From contig CABUAQ010000008.1 in the NCBI GenBank assembly GCA_902489575.1, forward strand, positions 1 to 36,404: 36,404 nucleotides of DNA. The letters are read 5' to 3'. Positions 8,480-16,154 of this stretch are shown piece by piece. How positions within the stretch are numbered: the first letter of the stretch is position 1; each line of letters starts with the position of its first letter. The position numbers and the translations under genes are program-made. Under the pieces are notes generated by a model. The model was not told where the DNA came from and searched no databases. It saw only the letters and a program-made list of their open reading frames with translations. This stretch comes from an uncultured bacterium. GTDB taxonomy: Bacteria; Cyanobacteriota; Vampirovibrionia; Gastranaerophilales; Gastranaerophilaceae.

Positions 8480-10231
8480 ATGACAGATAAAAAAACATTA
8501 TTTATTGACGGAAAAGAAGTGGAGTTTAGTGATGAACCAAATCTTCTTGAAGTTATTAGAAAAGCAGGTATGAATGTTCCCACATTTTGTTACAGACCTG
8601 ATTTAACTTCTTTTGGTGCTTGCAGGATGTGTGTTGTTGAAGTGGAAGGGCGTGGTATTCAATCTTCCTGTACAATGCCGCCGGAAAATGGTTTAAAAAT
8701 TCATCTTAATACTGAAAAAACTCGCAGAATTAGGAAAACTGTGCTGGAACTGTTGCTCGCAAACCATGATAGAAAATGTTTAACTTGTGAGCGCAGCGGG
8801 AATTGTGAATTACAAAGATATGCTGAGGAATACGGTATTAAAAATATCCGCTTTCCTGATAGATCTTTGGATGATTACCTTCCGGTTGATGATTCAAGTC
8901 CATCTATCGTAAGAGACCCAAATAAGTGTATTCTTTGCGGTGCCTGTGTAAGAGCTTGTTCTGAATTTCAGGGACATTCAGTTTTAGGTTTTGCAAACAG
9001 AGGTTCTAAAACTCTTGTTCAGCCTATCGGCGGCAGACCTTTAGGGCAGGTTGATTGTGTTAATTGTGGTCAATGTGCTGCGGTTTGTCCAACAGGTGCC
9101 TTATCAATAAAAAACGAAATAGATAAAGTTTGGGATGAAATTACAAACCCTGATAAAACTGTTGTTGTTCAGATGGCACCAGCTACGCGTGTTGCGTTAG
9201 GTGAAATATTCGGACTAAAACCGGGTGAAAATACTATTGGTTTAATGAATGCAGCATTAAGAAAAATTGGCTTTAATTTAATTTTTGATACTAATTTTTC
9301 TGCAGACCTTACTATAATGGAAGAGGCAACGGAATTTTTAGATAGATTAAAAACCGGTAAAAATTTACCACTGTTTACATCATGTTGTCCTGCTTGGGTA
9401 AAATACCTTGAAGACCAGCATCCGGATATGCTTTGTCATCTTTCCAGCTGTAAATCTCCTATGAGTATGCTCTCACCTGTTTTGGTTGATCTTGTGCCTA
9501 AATATTTTAATGTTGCGCGTGAGAATTTAGTTGTTGTCGCTGTTATGCCTTGCACTGCAAAGAAATATGAGTGTAAACGCCCTGAAATGTACAGAAACGG
9601 TCGGGCTGATACTGATTATGTTATTACAACTCAAGAGTTAGGCAAAATGATTAAAGCTGCAGGTATTGATTTTAATGCTATCGAACCTGAAAATAATGAT
9701 TCTCCATTCGGGGAATATTCAGGTGCCGGTACAATTTTCGGGGCTTCAGGCGGGGTTGCAGAAGCTGCTGCGCGTACAGCTTATGAGTTTGTTGTCGGTG
9801 AACCTTTAAATGATGTTGATATCAAACAAATGCGTGGTACAACCAATCGTTCAAGAAGTATTGAACTGGATTTAAAAGGTACTAAGCTTGTAGTCAGGGT
9901 TGTTTCTACCCTTCGCGAAGCAGAGATTGCTATTCAGGAAATTAAATCCGGCAAAGCAAATTTCCAATTACTGGAAGTTATGGCTTGTCCAGGAGGTTGT
10001 ATTAATGGCGGCGGTCAACCGAGAAGTTGTGATGATGCTAAAATTAAGCAGGAAAGAGCTGATGGACTATATAAAGAAGATCACGATCTGCCTGTGCGAA
10101 AATCTCATATGAATCAGTCTATTCAAAAGCTTTATCGGGAATATTTGGAACATCCGAATTCACATAAAGCTCACGAGATACTTCATACAACTTATCAAAA
10201 CAAGTTTAAAGGTTCATATAGAGATATTTAG
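8480..10231 (+). CDS. hydA: [FeFe]-hydrogenase catalytic subunit
   Basis: Produces or oxidises H2 at the H-cluster. At 583 aa it has the modular M3-type layout. Ligands visible: N-terminal [2Fe-2S] C37, C48, C51, C64; His/Cys-ligated [4Fe-4S] H96, C100, C103, C109; two [4Fe-4S] with C150/153/156/160 and C193/196/199/203. H-cluster motifs: L1 TSCCPAWVK with proton-relay C302 and ligand C303; L2 MPCTAKKYE with C358; L3 EVMACPGGCINGGGQP with C503 and C507. All catalytic residues are present. With HydB and HydC it fits the trimeric group A3 enzymes that couple NADH and ferredoxin oxidation to H2 release. The maturases HydE, HydF and HydG are not in the window. An AAAAGGAAAT site precedes the ATG. 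A 58-base gap from hydB holds a small TTGTTAT/ATAACAA inverted repeat (8426-8457). Confidence 0.96.
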   Translation: MTDKKTLFIDGKEVEFSDEPNLLEVIRKAGMNVPTFCYRPDLTSFGACRMCVVEVEGRGIQSSCTMPPENGLKIHLNTEKTRRIRKTVLELLLANHDRKCLTCERSGNCELQRYAEEYGIKNIRFPDRSLDDYLPVDDSSPSIVRDPNKCILCGACVRACSEFQGHSVLGFANRGSKTLVQPIGGRPLGQVDCVNCGQCAAVCPTGALSIKNEIDKVWDEITNPDKTVVVQMAPATRVALGEIFGLKPGENTIGLMNAALRKIGFNLIFDTNFSADLTIMEEATEFLDRLKTGKNLPLFTSCCPAWVKYLEDQHPDMLCHLSSCKSPMSMLSPVLVDLVPKYFNVARENLVVVAVMPCTAKKYECKRPEMYRNGRADTDYVITTQELGKMIKAAGIDFNAIEPENNDSPFGEYSGAGTIFGASGGVAEAAARTAYEFVVGEPLNDVDIKQMRGTTNRSRSIELDLKGTKLVVRVVSTLREAEIAIQEIKSGKANFQLLEVMACPGGCINGGGQPRSCDDAKIKQERADGLYKEDHDLPVRKSHMNQSIQKLYREYLEHPNSHKAHEILHTTYQNKFKGSYRDI

Positions 10232-10239
10232 ATAGTAAT

Positions 10240-10272
10240 AAAAGACCTCTTATAAAATTTAAGAGGTCTTTT
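10240..10272. terminator. Bidirectional terminator after hydA
   Basis: A 13-base perfect inverted repeat (AAAAGACCTCTTA at 10240-10252 against 10260-10272, loop 7) sits between the convergent hydA and Skp-like genes. A and T runs on both flanks let it serve both strands. Confidence 0.9.
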
Positions 10273-10291
10273 ATATGAGATTTTATTAGTC

Positions 10292-10747
10292 TTATTTTAC
10301 AACTTTCATAATTTTTTCAGTGATATCTTCACCGCCATAAAGAACTACGCCTTTACTGATGACAACATTGTACCCGTCGAGCTTAGCTTGAGCTTCAATT
10401 TGTTTTGATATAGATGTGTCAATTGCTTTTAATTTATCTGCGTAATCTTTGTCCATTTTATCTTTTTTCGCTTGAAGTTCTTTTGTATATCTGTCTTCAG
10501 CTTCCTTTTTCTTAGAGGCATCAGTTATCGTTGCAACATCTTTTCTTGCTTTTTCTATAAATTTAACAATTTCATTTGCTTTATTTTGCTGTTCTTTTTT
10601 CAAAGCTTGAACTTGAGCTGATGCATTAACGACCTGCGGAACATCCACTACAGCAACCTTGAATTCCTGAGCAAATGTTGCAGAACCCAATGATAAACAT
10701 CCAATAACAGCTATTGTCGCTGCCAATAAACCTAAATTTTTATTCAT
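10292..10747 (-). CDS. Skp/OmpH-family periplasmic chaperone
   Basis: Predicted periplasmic holdase for outer-membrane proteins. The ATG at 10747 follows AAGGAG; an upstream in-frame TTG at 10768 lies before this site and is rejected. Residues 1-26 are a signal peptide (hydrophobic GLLAATIAVIGCLSLGS, cleavage after ATFA). The mature part begins FKVAVVDVPQVVNAS, the family's first strand. A long Lys/Glu/Ala coiled coil from about 45 to 120 would form the tentacles, and a last strand YNVVISKGVVLYGG closes the body. At 151 aa it has normal length. It is divergent from the TpsB-like gene, a potential client, with a shared 286-base regulatory region. A possible extended -10 (TGTGATAAT in minus sense) lies at 10775-10783. 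Confidence 0.88.
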   Translation of the reverse strand: MNKNLGLLAATIAVIGCLSLGSATFAQEFKVAVVDVPQVVNASAQVQALKKEQQNKANEIVKFIEKARKDVATITDASKKKEAEDRYTKELQAKKDKMDKDYADKLKAIDTSISKQIEAQAKLDGYNVVISKGVVLYGGEDITEKIMKVVK

Positions 10748-10836
10748 AATGCTTCTCCTTATTAACAAGTTTATATTATCACAAAATAAAAAATTTACAT
10801 ATGCTAATACGTTTGGTTTATTTTTTTTGTAACCTC

Positions 10837-10865
10837 TTTACATGATTTTGGTAATTTTGTATAAT
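10837..10865 (+). promoter_or_regulatory. Promoter for the TpsB-like gene
   Basis: TTTACA (10837-10842), a 17-base spacer and a perfect TATAAT (10860-10865). Transcription would start near 10872 and give an unusually long leader of about 160 bases before the ATG at 11034. A second TATAAT at 10976-10981 has no good -35. Confidence 0.5.
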
Positions 10866-11033
10866 ATTACGGTAAACTGGATGTAGTTATAATTAAATTT
10901 TTGTAACTATGTCTTAATATAGCTTAACAAAAGGTTCCTATTTTGCTTCGAGTATTACAAAATATACTTGTGAGATATAATAAACTATATATAGCTAGAT
11001 ATACAAAATTAGAAACAGAAGGTGAATACTATA

Positions 11034-13064
11034 ATGAAGAAGGTTAGAAAAAATCGATTGCTGGGTGCTATGTTAACAGTATCTATGCTGTGTGTTTGTT
11101 CTTTTTCGGGATGTGCAACGCAGGCTATAGCTGCTGGAGAAGGTGCTGTTGGCGGCGTTGGTTCTGCCGGTGGTAATTTTGCAGGATTTGGCTATACGCA
11201 CGGTATGGTTCCGGTTATGAATGAGCTTGGCGGAGCGCAAATTCATGATAGCGATATGATGCGCTATGATAAGAATCGTCGCAAGAGTGATGAAGATTAT
11301 TATCAGTATGAGCAAAAACGCTATGGCACCGGTGGGTCACCTGTTACGAATTATGCACCTCAGGCATCTGTACCTGATGCTATGAAGGCTACGGTTGATG
11401 AGATGGGAACCAAAGGTGTTTATGTTAATTCTATAGAGGTTTCACCGTCTGAAATCTTGTCTCGTGATGAAATTAACGAAATTATTGGTAAATATGTCGG
11501 ACGTAATGTCTTTATGTCAGATATTCAAGATGCAATCAATGCTATTAACAATGTTTATGCTGAAAAGGGATACGTTACAGCCAGAGCGTATTTGCCTGAG
11601 CAAACTGTTACTAATGGTAATATCCGAATTGAACTTATTGAAAGTAAGATTGGCAATATTACAGTAGAAAATAATAAATATACAACGGATAAATACATTT
11701 TGAAACGTATGCCACAAGAATCCGGACAATTGTTTGATATTGTTAGTCTGGAACAGGATGTTTTGGATTTCAACAGATATCATGAAGGTGTTAATTTATC
11801 TGCTAATTTAAAAGCCGGTACAACTCCGGGGACAACTGATATCGAACTTACAGCTCAGGAAACTTTTCCGTTCCACATTATCGGGATGATGGATAACGCA
11901 GGGCGTAGAAGTACAGGATCTTTAAGAGGCGGTCCTGCTATTGTGGCTGATAGTTTATTTCACAGACGTGATCAAATGTCTTTAGGATCTTATTTCTCAG
12001 GCGGTTCTATAAGTCCGTTCTTTGATTATAGTTATCCTGTTAACAAAAAAGATGGTAGGGTAGGCTTTTCTTATTCTTCTACTTTTGCAAAAGTTAAATA
12101 TGGACCTGCTTATTTAACAAGTTTGGGTTTAAAAAGTAATTCGTATATATATAGTTTGTACTATGATCAACCGATTGTCAGAAAAAGAGGTTTTGAACTT
12201 CGCTCATATGCTTCATTGAATTACAAACGTTCCAGAACATGGTCTAAGTATGATGGTGTTTTTGAACAAATGATGGGTGAGTCCCCGTTTGCTAATGTAG
12301 ATCAGGTTACAAGTATTGACGTTGGCTTTAATATCAGAAAAGATACTAAATATGGTATCTGGTATTTGAATCAAATGGGTGCAATGGCTTTACCTATTTT
12401 TGATAGTGATTCAAGTTACTTTAAGTATTCGGGCGGATTTTTAAGATTGCACGATTTTTCACACGGTGTAATCGGTCAGTTACGCGGCAGTTATCAAATT
12501 ATTCCAAACAGTAAATATATCCCTTACCTTGATCAATTCCAGACCGGTGGTTTGGCTACCGTAAGAGGTTATTCTGAAGGTATTTTGATGGGGAAGAGCG
12601 GCTACTTCTTTAGCGGCGAAGTAATGTTCCCTTTATTACCTCGAACAAGAACAGGTAAAGACGGCGAGGTTCGCAATTTTATCGGTCAATATGTTAAAGG
12701 TGCGGTATTTGCTGATACTGCAGGTATATTCCCTTGGGTCGGGCAGGATTACTATGGCGGAAGTTACTTCCTTGCTTCACTTGGTATGGGGTTAAGGGTT
12801 CAATTACCAGGTGACTTGAGCGCTCGTTTATATTGGGGCTATCCTCTTATAAATAATGCTTATGAAACAAATCGTAAAATGGGTAGATTCCATTTTGAGT
12901 TAACTTTGGAACCTGATTTTGATGCTTTATTGAGTAGAAGATCAACAAAACCTCAACCGCTGCCAAAACAACCTGAAAAATTAGATCCGATTGAACCGAT
13001 TAATAATAATTATGATGATATTAGACATTATGATTATTTGTTAGATGGCGGGGCTACTTTATAG
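11034..13064 (+). CDS. TpsB/ShlB-like outer-membrane transporter with POTRA domain
   Basis: Predicted outer-membrane pore of a two-partner secretion type system. The ATG at 11034 follows AGAAGGTG; the in-frame GTG at 11022 overlaps that site and is rejected. Residues 1-26 form a signal peptide ending in FSGC27, which resembles a lipobox but has Phe at -3; cleavage after AIAA is the alternative. Residues 35-125 are a Gly-rich then Asp/Arg/Tyr-rich linker. Residues 132-205 fit a POTRA domain (IRIELIESKIGNITVEN), and the barrel runs from about 275 to 640. The diagnostic VRGY motif of the plug loop is at 510-513 within GGLATVRGYSEG. The C-terminus is a Pro/Lys-rich tail rather than the usual terminal aromatic residue of barrels. 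No TpsA exoprotein is adjacent. Confidence 0.85.
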   Translation: MKKVRKNRLLGAMLTVSMLCVCSFSGCATQAIAAGEGAVGGVGSAGGNFAGFGYTHGMVPVMNELGGAQIHDSDMMRYDKNRRKSDEDYYQYEQKRYGTGGSPVTNYAPQASVPDAMKATVDEMGTKGVYVNSIEVSPSEILSRDEINEIIGKYVGRNVFMSDIQDAINAINNVYAEKGYVTARAYLPEQTVTNGNIRIELIESKIGNITVENNKYTTDKYILKRMPQESGQLFDIVSLEQDVLDFNRYHEGVNLSANLKAGTTPGTTDIELTAQETFPFHIIGMMDNAGRRSTGSLRGGPAIVADSLFHRRDQMSLGSYFSGGSISPFFDYSYPVNKKDGRVGFSYSSTFAKVKYGPAYLTSLGLKSNSYIYSLYYDQPIVRKRGFELRSYASLNYKRSRTWSKYDGVFEQMMGESPFANVDQVTSIDVGFNIRKDTKYGIWYLNQMGAMALPIFDSDSSYFKYSGGFLRLHDFSHGVIGQLRGSYQIIPNSKYIPYLDQFQTGGLATVRGYSEGILMGKSGYFFSGEVMFPLLPRTRTGKDGEVRNFIGQYVKGAVFADTAGIFPWVGQDYYGGSYFLASLGMGLRVQLPGDLSARLYWGYPLINNAYETNRKMGRFHFELTLEPDFDALLSRRSTKPQPLPKQPEKLDPIEPINNNYDDIRHYDYLLDGGATL

Positions 13065-13094
13065 TTTAAAATTGATAAATATTTGATATATAAT

Positions 13095-13128
13095 ATAAGC
13101 GGTAATAGTCATGTTATCGCTTATTTTT
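13095..13128 (+). terminator. Terminator or leader hairpin between tpsB-like gene and bioD
   Basis: An 11-bp stem with one G-U pair (ATAAGCGGTAA at 13095-13105 against 13114-13124, loop 8) is followed by four more Ts. It ends 17 bases before the bioD ATG, so bioD must be read through it or start from a promoter overlapping it; TATAAT at 13089-13094 has no well placed -35. It could therefore act as an attenuator for bioDA. Confidence 0.7.
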
Positions 13129-13145
13129 CAAGGAGGCTGTAGAGT

Positions 13146-13838
13146 ATGGCTTGTAAATCTATATTTGTTACTGCTACCGGTACTGATATCGGAAAAACTT
13201 TTGTTTCTGCACTGTTAGTAAAAAAAATGCGTTCAATGGGTTTGAATTGCGGTTATTATAAACCCGTATTAAGTGGGGCGGTGAGACTTGATAATGGTGA
13301 TTTGTTACCTGGTGATTGTGATCATGTTGTTAAGACCGCAGGGCTTGTTTGTAAACCCGGAGAATGTTTATCTTATTGTTTTGAGGAAGCTGTTTCACCG
13401 CATCTTGCTGCTGACAGAACGGGGGTCAGCATAGATAAAAAAACTATAAAATCAGATTTCGATTTACTACGTAAAAGTTATGACTATATGGTTGTTGAAG
13501 GTGCCGGGGGGATTACTTGTCCATTCAATCTAAAAGAGGAAAAACTTTTACTTCCGGATGTTATAAAAACTTTGGGACTTGATATTATAATTGTTGCTGA
13601 CGGCGGGCTTGGAACTATTAATTCTGTTGTGCTTACTGTTGAATATGCAAAAGCTCACCGGCTGAATATTAAAGGGATAATTTTTAATAATTATGATAAA
13701 AATAATTTTATGCACACCGATAATAAATTGCAGGTTGAGCGGCTTTGCGATGTAAAAGTTATTGCTCAGGTAGCGACCGGCGATGATGAACTTGATATAT
13801 CAATGAATGATTTACTCAGCATATGGGAGAACAAATAA
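13146..13838 (+). CDS. bioD: Dethiobiotin synthetase
   Basis: ATP-dependent ring closure of 7,8-diaminononanoate with CO2, the penultimate step of biotin synthesis. It has 230 aa. The P-loop GTDIGKT is at 12-18; YYKPVLSG at about 37-44 carries the conserved Lys; VEGAGGITCPF carries the conserved acidic and Gly-rich loop. The domain belongs to the P-loop dethiobiotin synthetase/MinD class. Its AAGGAGG site sits 10 bases before the ATG. The TAA overlaps the bioA ATG by one base. No bioB or bioF is present in the window. Confidence 0.93.
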   Translation: MACKSIFVTATGTDIGKTFVSALLVKKMRSMGLNCGYYKPVLSGAVRLDNGDLLPGDCDHVVKTAGLVCKPGECLSYCFEEAVSPHLAADRTGVSIDKKTIKSDFDLLRKSYDYMVVEGAGGITCPFNLKEEKLLLPDVIKTLGLDIIIVADGGLGTINSVVLTVEYAKAHRLNIKGIIFNNYDKNNFMHTDNKLQVERLCDVKVIAQVATGDDELDISMNDLLSIWENK

Positions 13839-15184
13839 TGAATTGGCAGGAAGAAGATTTAAAATATATATGGCATCCGTGTTCACAGATGAAAGATTAT
13901 GAAACTTTGCCACCGATTGTTATTGACCATGCTCAGGGTATTAATCTTTATGATATTGATGGTAATTGTTATAAAGATATTGTCAGTTCCTGGTGGTGTA
14001 ACCTTTTAGGTCATTGTAATCCAAGAATTAATGCAGCTATGAAAAAACAACTGGATACATTAGAACACGTTATTTTTGCAAATTTTACGCATAAAACTGC
14101 GATTATTCTCTGTCAAAAATTAATGGAAGTTTTACCCAAAGGGTTGTGTAAGTTCAATTTTGCAGATAACGGTTCAGCTTCAATTGAGATGGCAATGAAA
14201 ATGAGTTTTCAATATCATCAGCAGACAGGTAATATTTCAAAAAAACGTTTTATGGCATTATCAGACGCGTATCATGGTGAAACTATAGGTGCTTTATCTG
14301 TTGGTGCTTGTGATTTATATTCTGAAATTTACAAACCTATATTGATGGATGTAGTCAGAGTTCAGGGACCGGATTGTTTTAGATGTCCATATGGTATGTC
14401 CCGTGATAATTGTAGTTGTGAATGTTTTAGTCAAGCAGAAAAAACTTTTGAAGAATACGGAGATGAAACTTGTGCTATGCTTGTTGAGCCATTATTGCAG
14501 GGGTCTGCCGGAATGAAAATGTATCCGCCGTTGTATTTAAAAAAACTCAGAGCTCTTTGTGATAAGTATAATGTTCATTTGATAGCTGATGAGATTGCTA
14601 CCGGTTATGGGCGGACAGGTAAAATGTTTGCTTTTGATCATGCCGGTGTTTCCCCCGATATAATGTGTCTTTCAAAAGGGTTGACAGGCGGCTATATGCC
14701 TATGTCAATCTGCGTTACTACGCAAAAAATATATGATGCCTTTTATGATGATTATGGCAAGGGTAAAGCATTTATGCATTCACATACTTATGCGGGGAAT
14801 CCTCTTGCTTGTTCTGCGGCAATTGAAGTTTTAAATATTTTAAAAGATGAACGAATAATTCCAAAAGCTGTTGAAAATGCAAAATATTTCAATAAAATTA
14901 TTAAAGAAAAATTTTTGAACCTCCCGTATGTTGGAGAAGTTAGAAGTATTGGACTGGTTAATGCCATTGAAATAGTAAAGTACAAAATAACTAAAGAGTC
15001 ATACCCTTCTTCTTTAAGGGTCGGGTATCAAATTTATAAGAAGGCTCTTAAGAAGGGAGTGCTGCTTCGTCCTTTGGGTGATGTGATATATTTTAATCCG
15101 CCGCTTATTATTCAATCTGAGGATATGGATTTTGTAACTGATGTTGCAAATGAATGTATGATCGATGTAATGAGTAGTCTCTAG
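13838..15184 (+). CDS. bioA: Adenosylmethionine-8-amino-7-oxononanoate aminotransferase
   Basis: PLP enzyme that makes 7,8-diaminononanoate using SAM as amino donor. The start at 13838 (TAATG overlap with bioD) is chosen over ATG 13823 because GGGAGA lies 7 bases upstream; this gives 448 aa. Motifs: SSWWCNLLGH at 50-59, AYHGET at 144-149, ADEIATGYGRT at 250-260 with the cofactor-binding Asp251, and PLP Lys280 in LSKGLTGG. A loop at 180-196 carries five Cys (C180, C183, C192, C194, C196); a similar Cys-rich loop occurs in BioA of Aquifex and Bacillus type and may bind a metal. The stop lies three bases from the stop of the convergent mlaD gene, with no terminator between. Confidence 0.95.
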   Translation: MNWQEEDLKYIWHPCSQMKDYETLPPIVIDHAQGINLYDIDGNCYKDIVSSWWCNLLGHCNPRINAAMKKQLDTLEHVIFANFTHKTAIILCQKLMEVLPKGLCKFNFADNGSASIEMAMKMSFQYHQQTGNISKKRFMALSDAYHGETIGALSVGACDLYSEIYKPILMDVVRVQGPDCFRCPYGMSRDNCSCECFSQAEKTFEEYGDETCAMLVEPLLQGSAGMKMYPPLYLKKLRALCDKYNVHLIADEIATGYGRTGKMFAFDHAGVSPDIMCLSKGLTGGYMPMSICVTTQKIYDAFYDDYGKGKAFMHSHTYAGNPLACSAAIEVLNILKDERIIPKAVENAKYFNKIIKEKFLNLPYVGEVRSIGLVNAIEIVKYKITKESYPSSLRVGYQIYKKALKKGVLLRPLGDVIYFNPPLIIQSEDMDFVTDVANECMIDVMSSL

Positions 15185-15187
15185 TTT

Positions 15188-16105
15188 TTACTTACTCTTG
15201 CTTTTTATAGGTCTGCCAAATATTATTTTGGCACCGCCAAAGCGTTCTTGAAGAGTTCTTTTGAACCCAACAACTATCTCATTAATATTACAGATTACAA
15301 GCTGTACAGCGTCAATAAGAGTGCTTAGTTTTGGTACCAGAACTGAAAAATCGGAACTTGTTTTGTTAAAATTTCCAGAAATTGATATAAAATCTTTTGA
15401 TGAATTGGCAAAATTTAATGTTGTTTGTTCTATATTTGCCGCACTATTTTTTATATTTTCTCTTGTTATTTCATCATTGATTTTACCGGATAAATCTCTA
15501 AGGTTTGATGTGGTTCTTTCTAGATTTGTCATACTGTATTTTAATGCTGTTGTTGAATCAAAAATATTTTGTCTGTTTTCTGTTAAAATATCTGTCACCA
15601 GATCAAAAAGTTCAGTTAATGCATCTGTAGTTTTTGTTGCAGAACTGAGCAGGTTTCCTCCTTTTTCGGATAATTCATCTAAATGTGCCTGGTTAATATC
15701 TGATAATCCGCTTAATGTAAAATTACCTTCACCTTTTATTACGTCTCCGGTCTTTATATATTTTAACATGGGCGAACGGGGATATATTATATCCGCGTAT
15801 TTTATATTTTCATCACCATTTTTGTAGTTTTTGATTTTTAAAGTGATATTTTTAGGTAATTGTAAACCTCGTTGATTAAGTGTTATGTATAGATATGTGG
15901 TCTTAAAATCTTTTGAAATTTTTAGTTTTCGGGTTGTTCCGAGTTTGTAACCTTTATAATAAACTCCCATTTTTGCAGGCATTGGGTCCATTTTTTTGAA
16001 TTCTGCTTTGATATAAGTATGATTAAAGTAGTTTACTATTACTGCTCCCAGAAGTAATAAAAGTAAAATAAGTAATATGATTTTCCCGACTGTAAGATTA
16101 TTCAT
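15188..16105 (-). CDS. Second MlaD/MCE-like protein, 305 aa
   Basis: Predicted inner-membrane anchored lipid-binding protein of the MCE superfamily. A membrane segment covers residues 7-25 (run of Ile and Leu). Residues about 30-125 would be the MCE beta fold, with YYKGYKLGTTRKLKIS in place of the usual GxxVxIxGxxVG motif, so the domain is divergent. Residues 140-270 form helices rich in Thr, Asn and Leu, as in MlaD tails, and the end is basic (SKSK). It is shorter than the MlaD at 2248-3615 and has only weak sequence likeness to it. It follows folP by 49 bases. No ribosome site is visible upstream. No permease or ATPase gene lies nearby. Confidence 0.72.
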   Translation of the reverse strand: MNNLTVGKIILLILLLLLLGAVIVNYFNHTYIKAEFKKMDPMPAKMGVYYKGYKLGTTRKLKISKDFKTTYLYITLNQRGLQLPKNITLKIKNYKNGDENIKYADIIYPRSPMLKYIKTGDVIKGEGNFTLSGLSDINQAHLDELSEKGGNLLSSATKTTDALTELFDLVTDILTENRQNIFDSTTALKYSMTNLERTTSNLRDLSGKINDEITRENIKNSAANIEQTTLNFANSSKDFISISGNFNKTSSDFSVLVPKLSTLIDAVQLVICNINEIVVGFKRTLQERFGGAKIIFGRPIKSKSK

Positions 16106-16111
16106 ATAAGT

Positions 16112-16140
16112 ATTATTAAAATTATGAATAGATTAATAAA
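16112..16140 (-). promoter_or_regulatory. Weak candidate promoter for the second mlaD
   Basis: In minus sense TTTATT (16140-16135), 17 bases, AATAAT (16117-16112), then exactly 6 bases to the ATG at 16105. The -35 is poor. The spacing matches that seen before folP and uvrA and would give a leaderless mRNA. Confidence 0.25.
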
Positions 16141-16154
16141 TTAGACTATCGGGT

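Noticed and set aside
15261..15827. 188-codon plus-strand open frame opposite the second mlaD
   Set aside because: The minus-strand frame has a membrane anchor and MCE-like plan, while this one has no start signal and lies wholly inside it.
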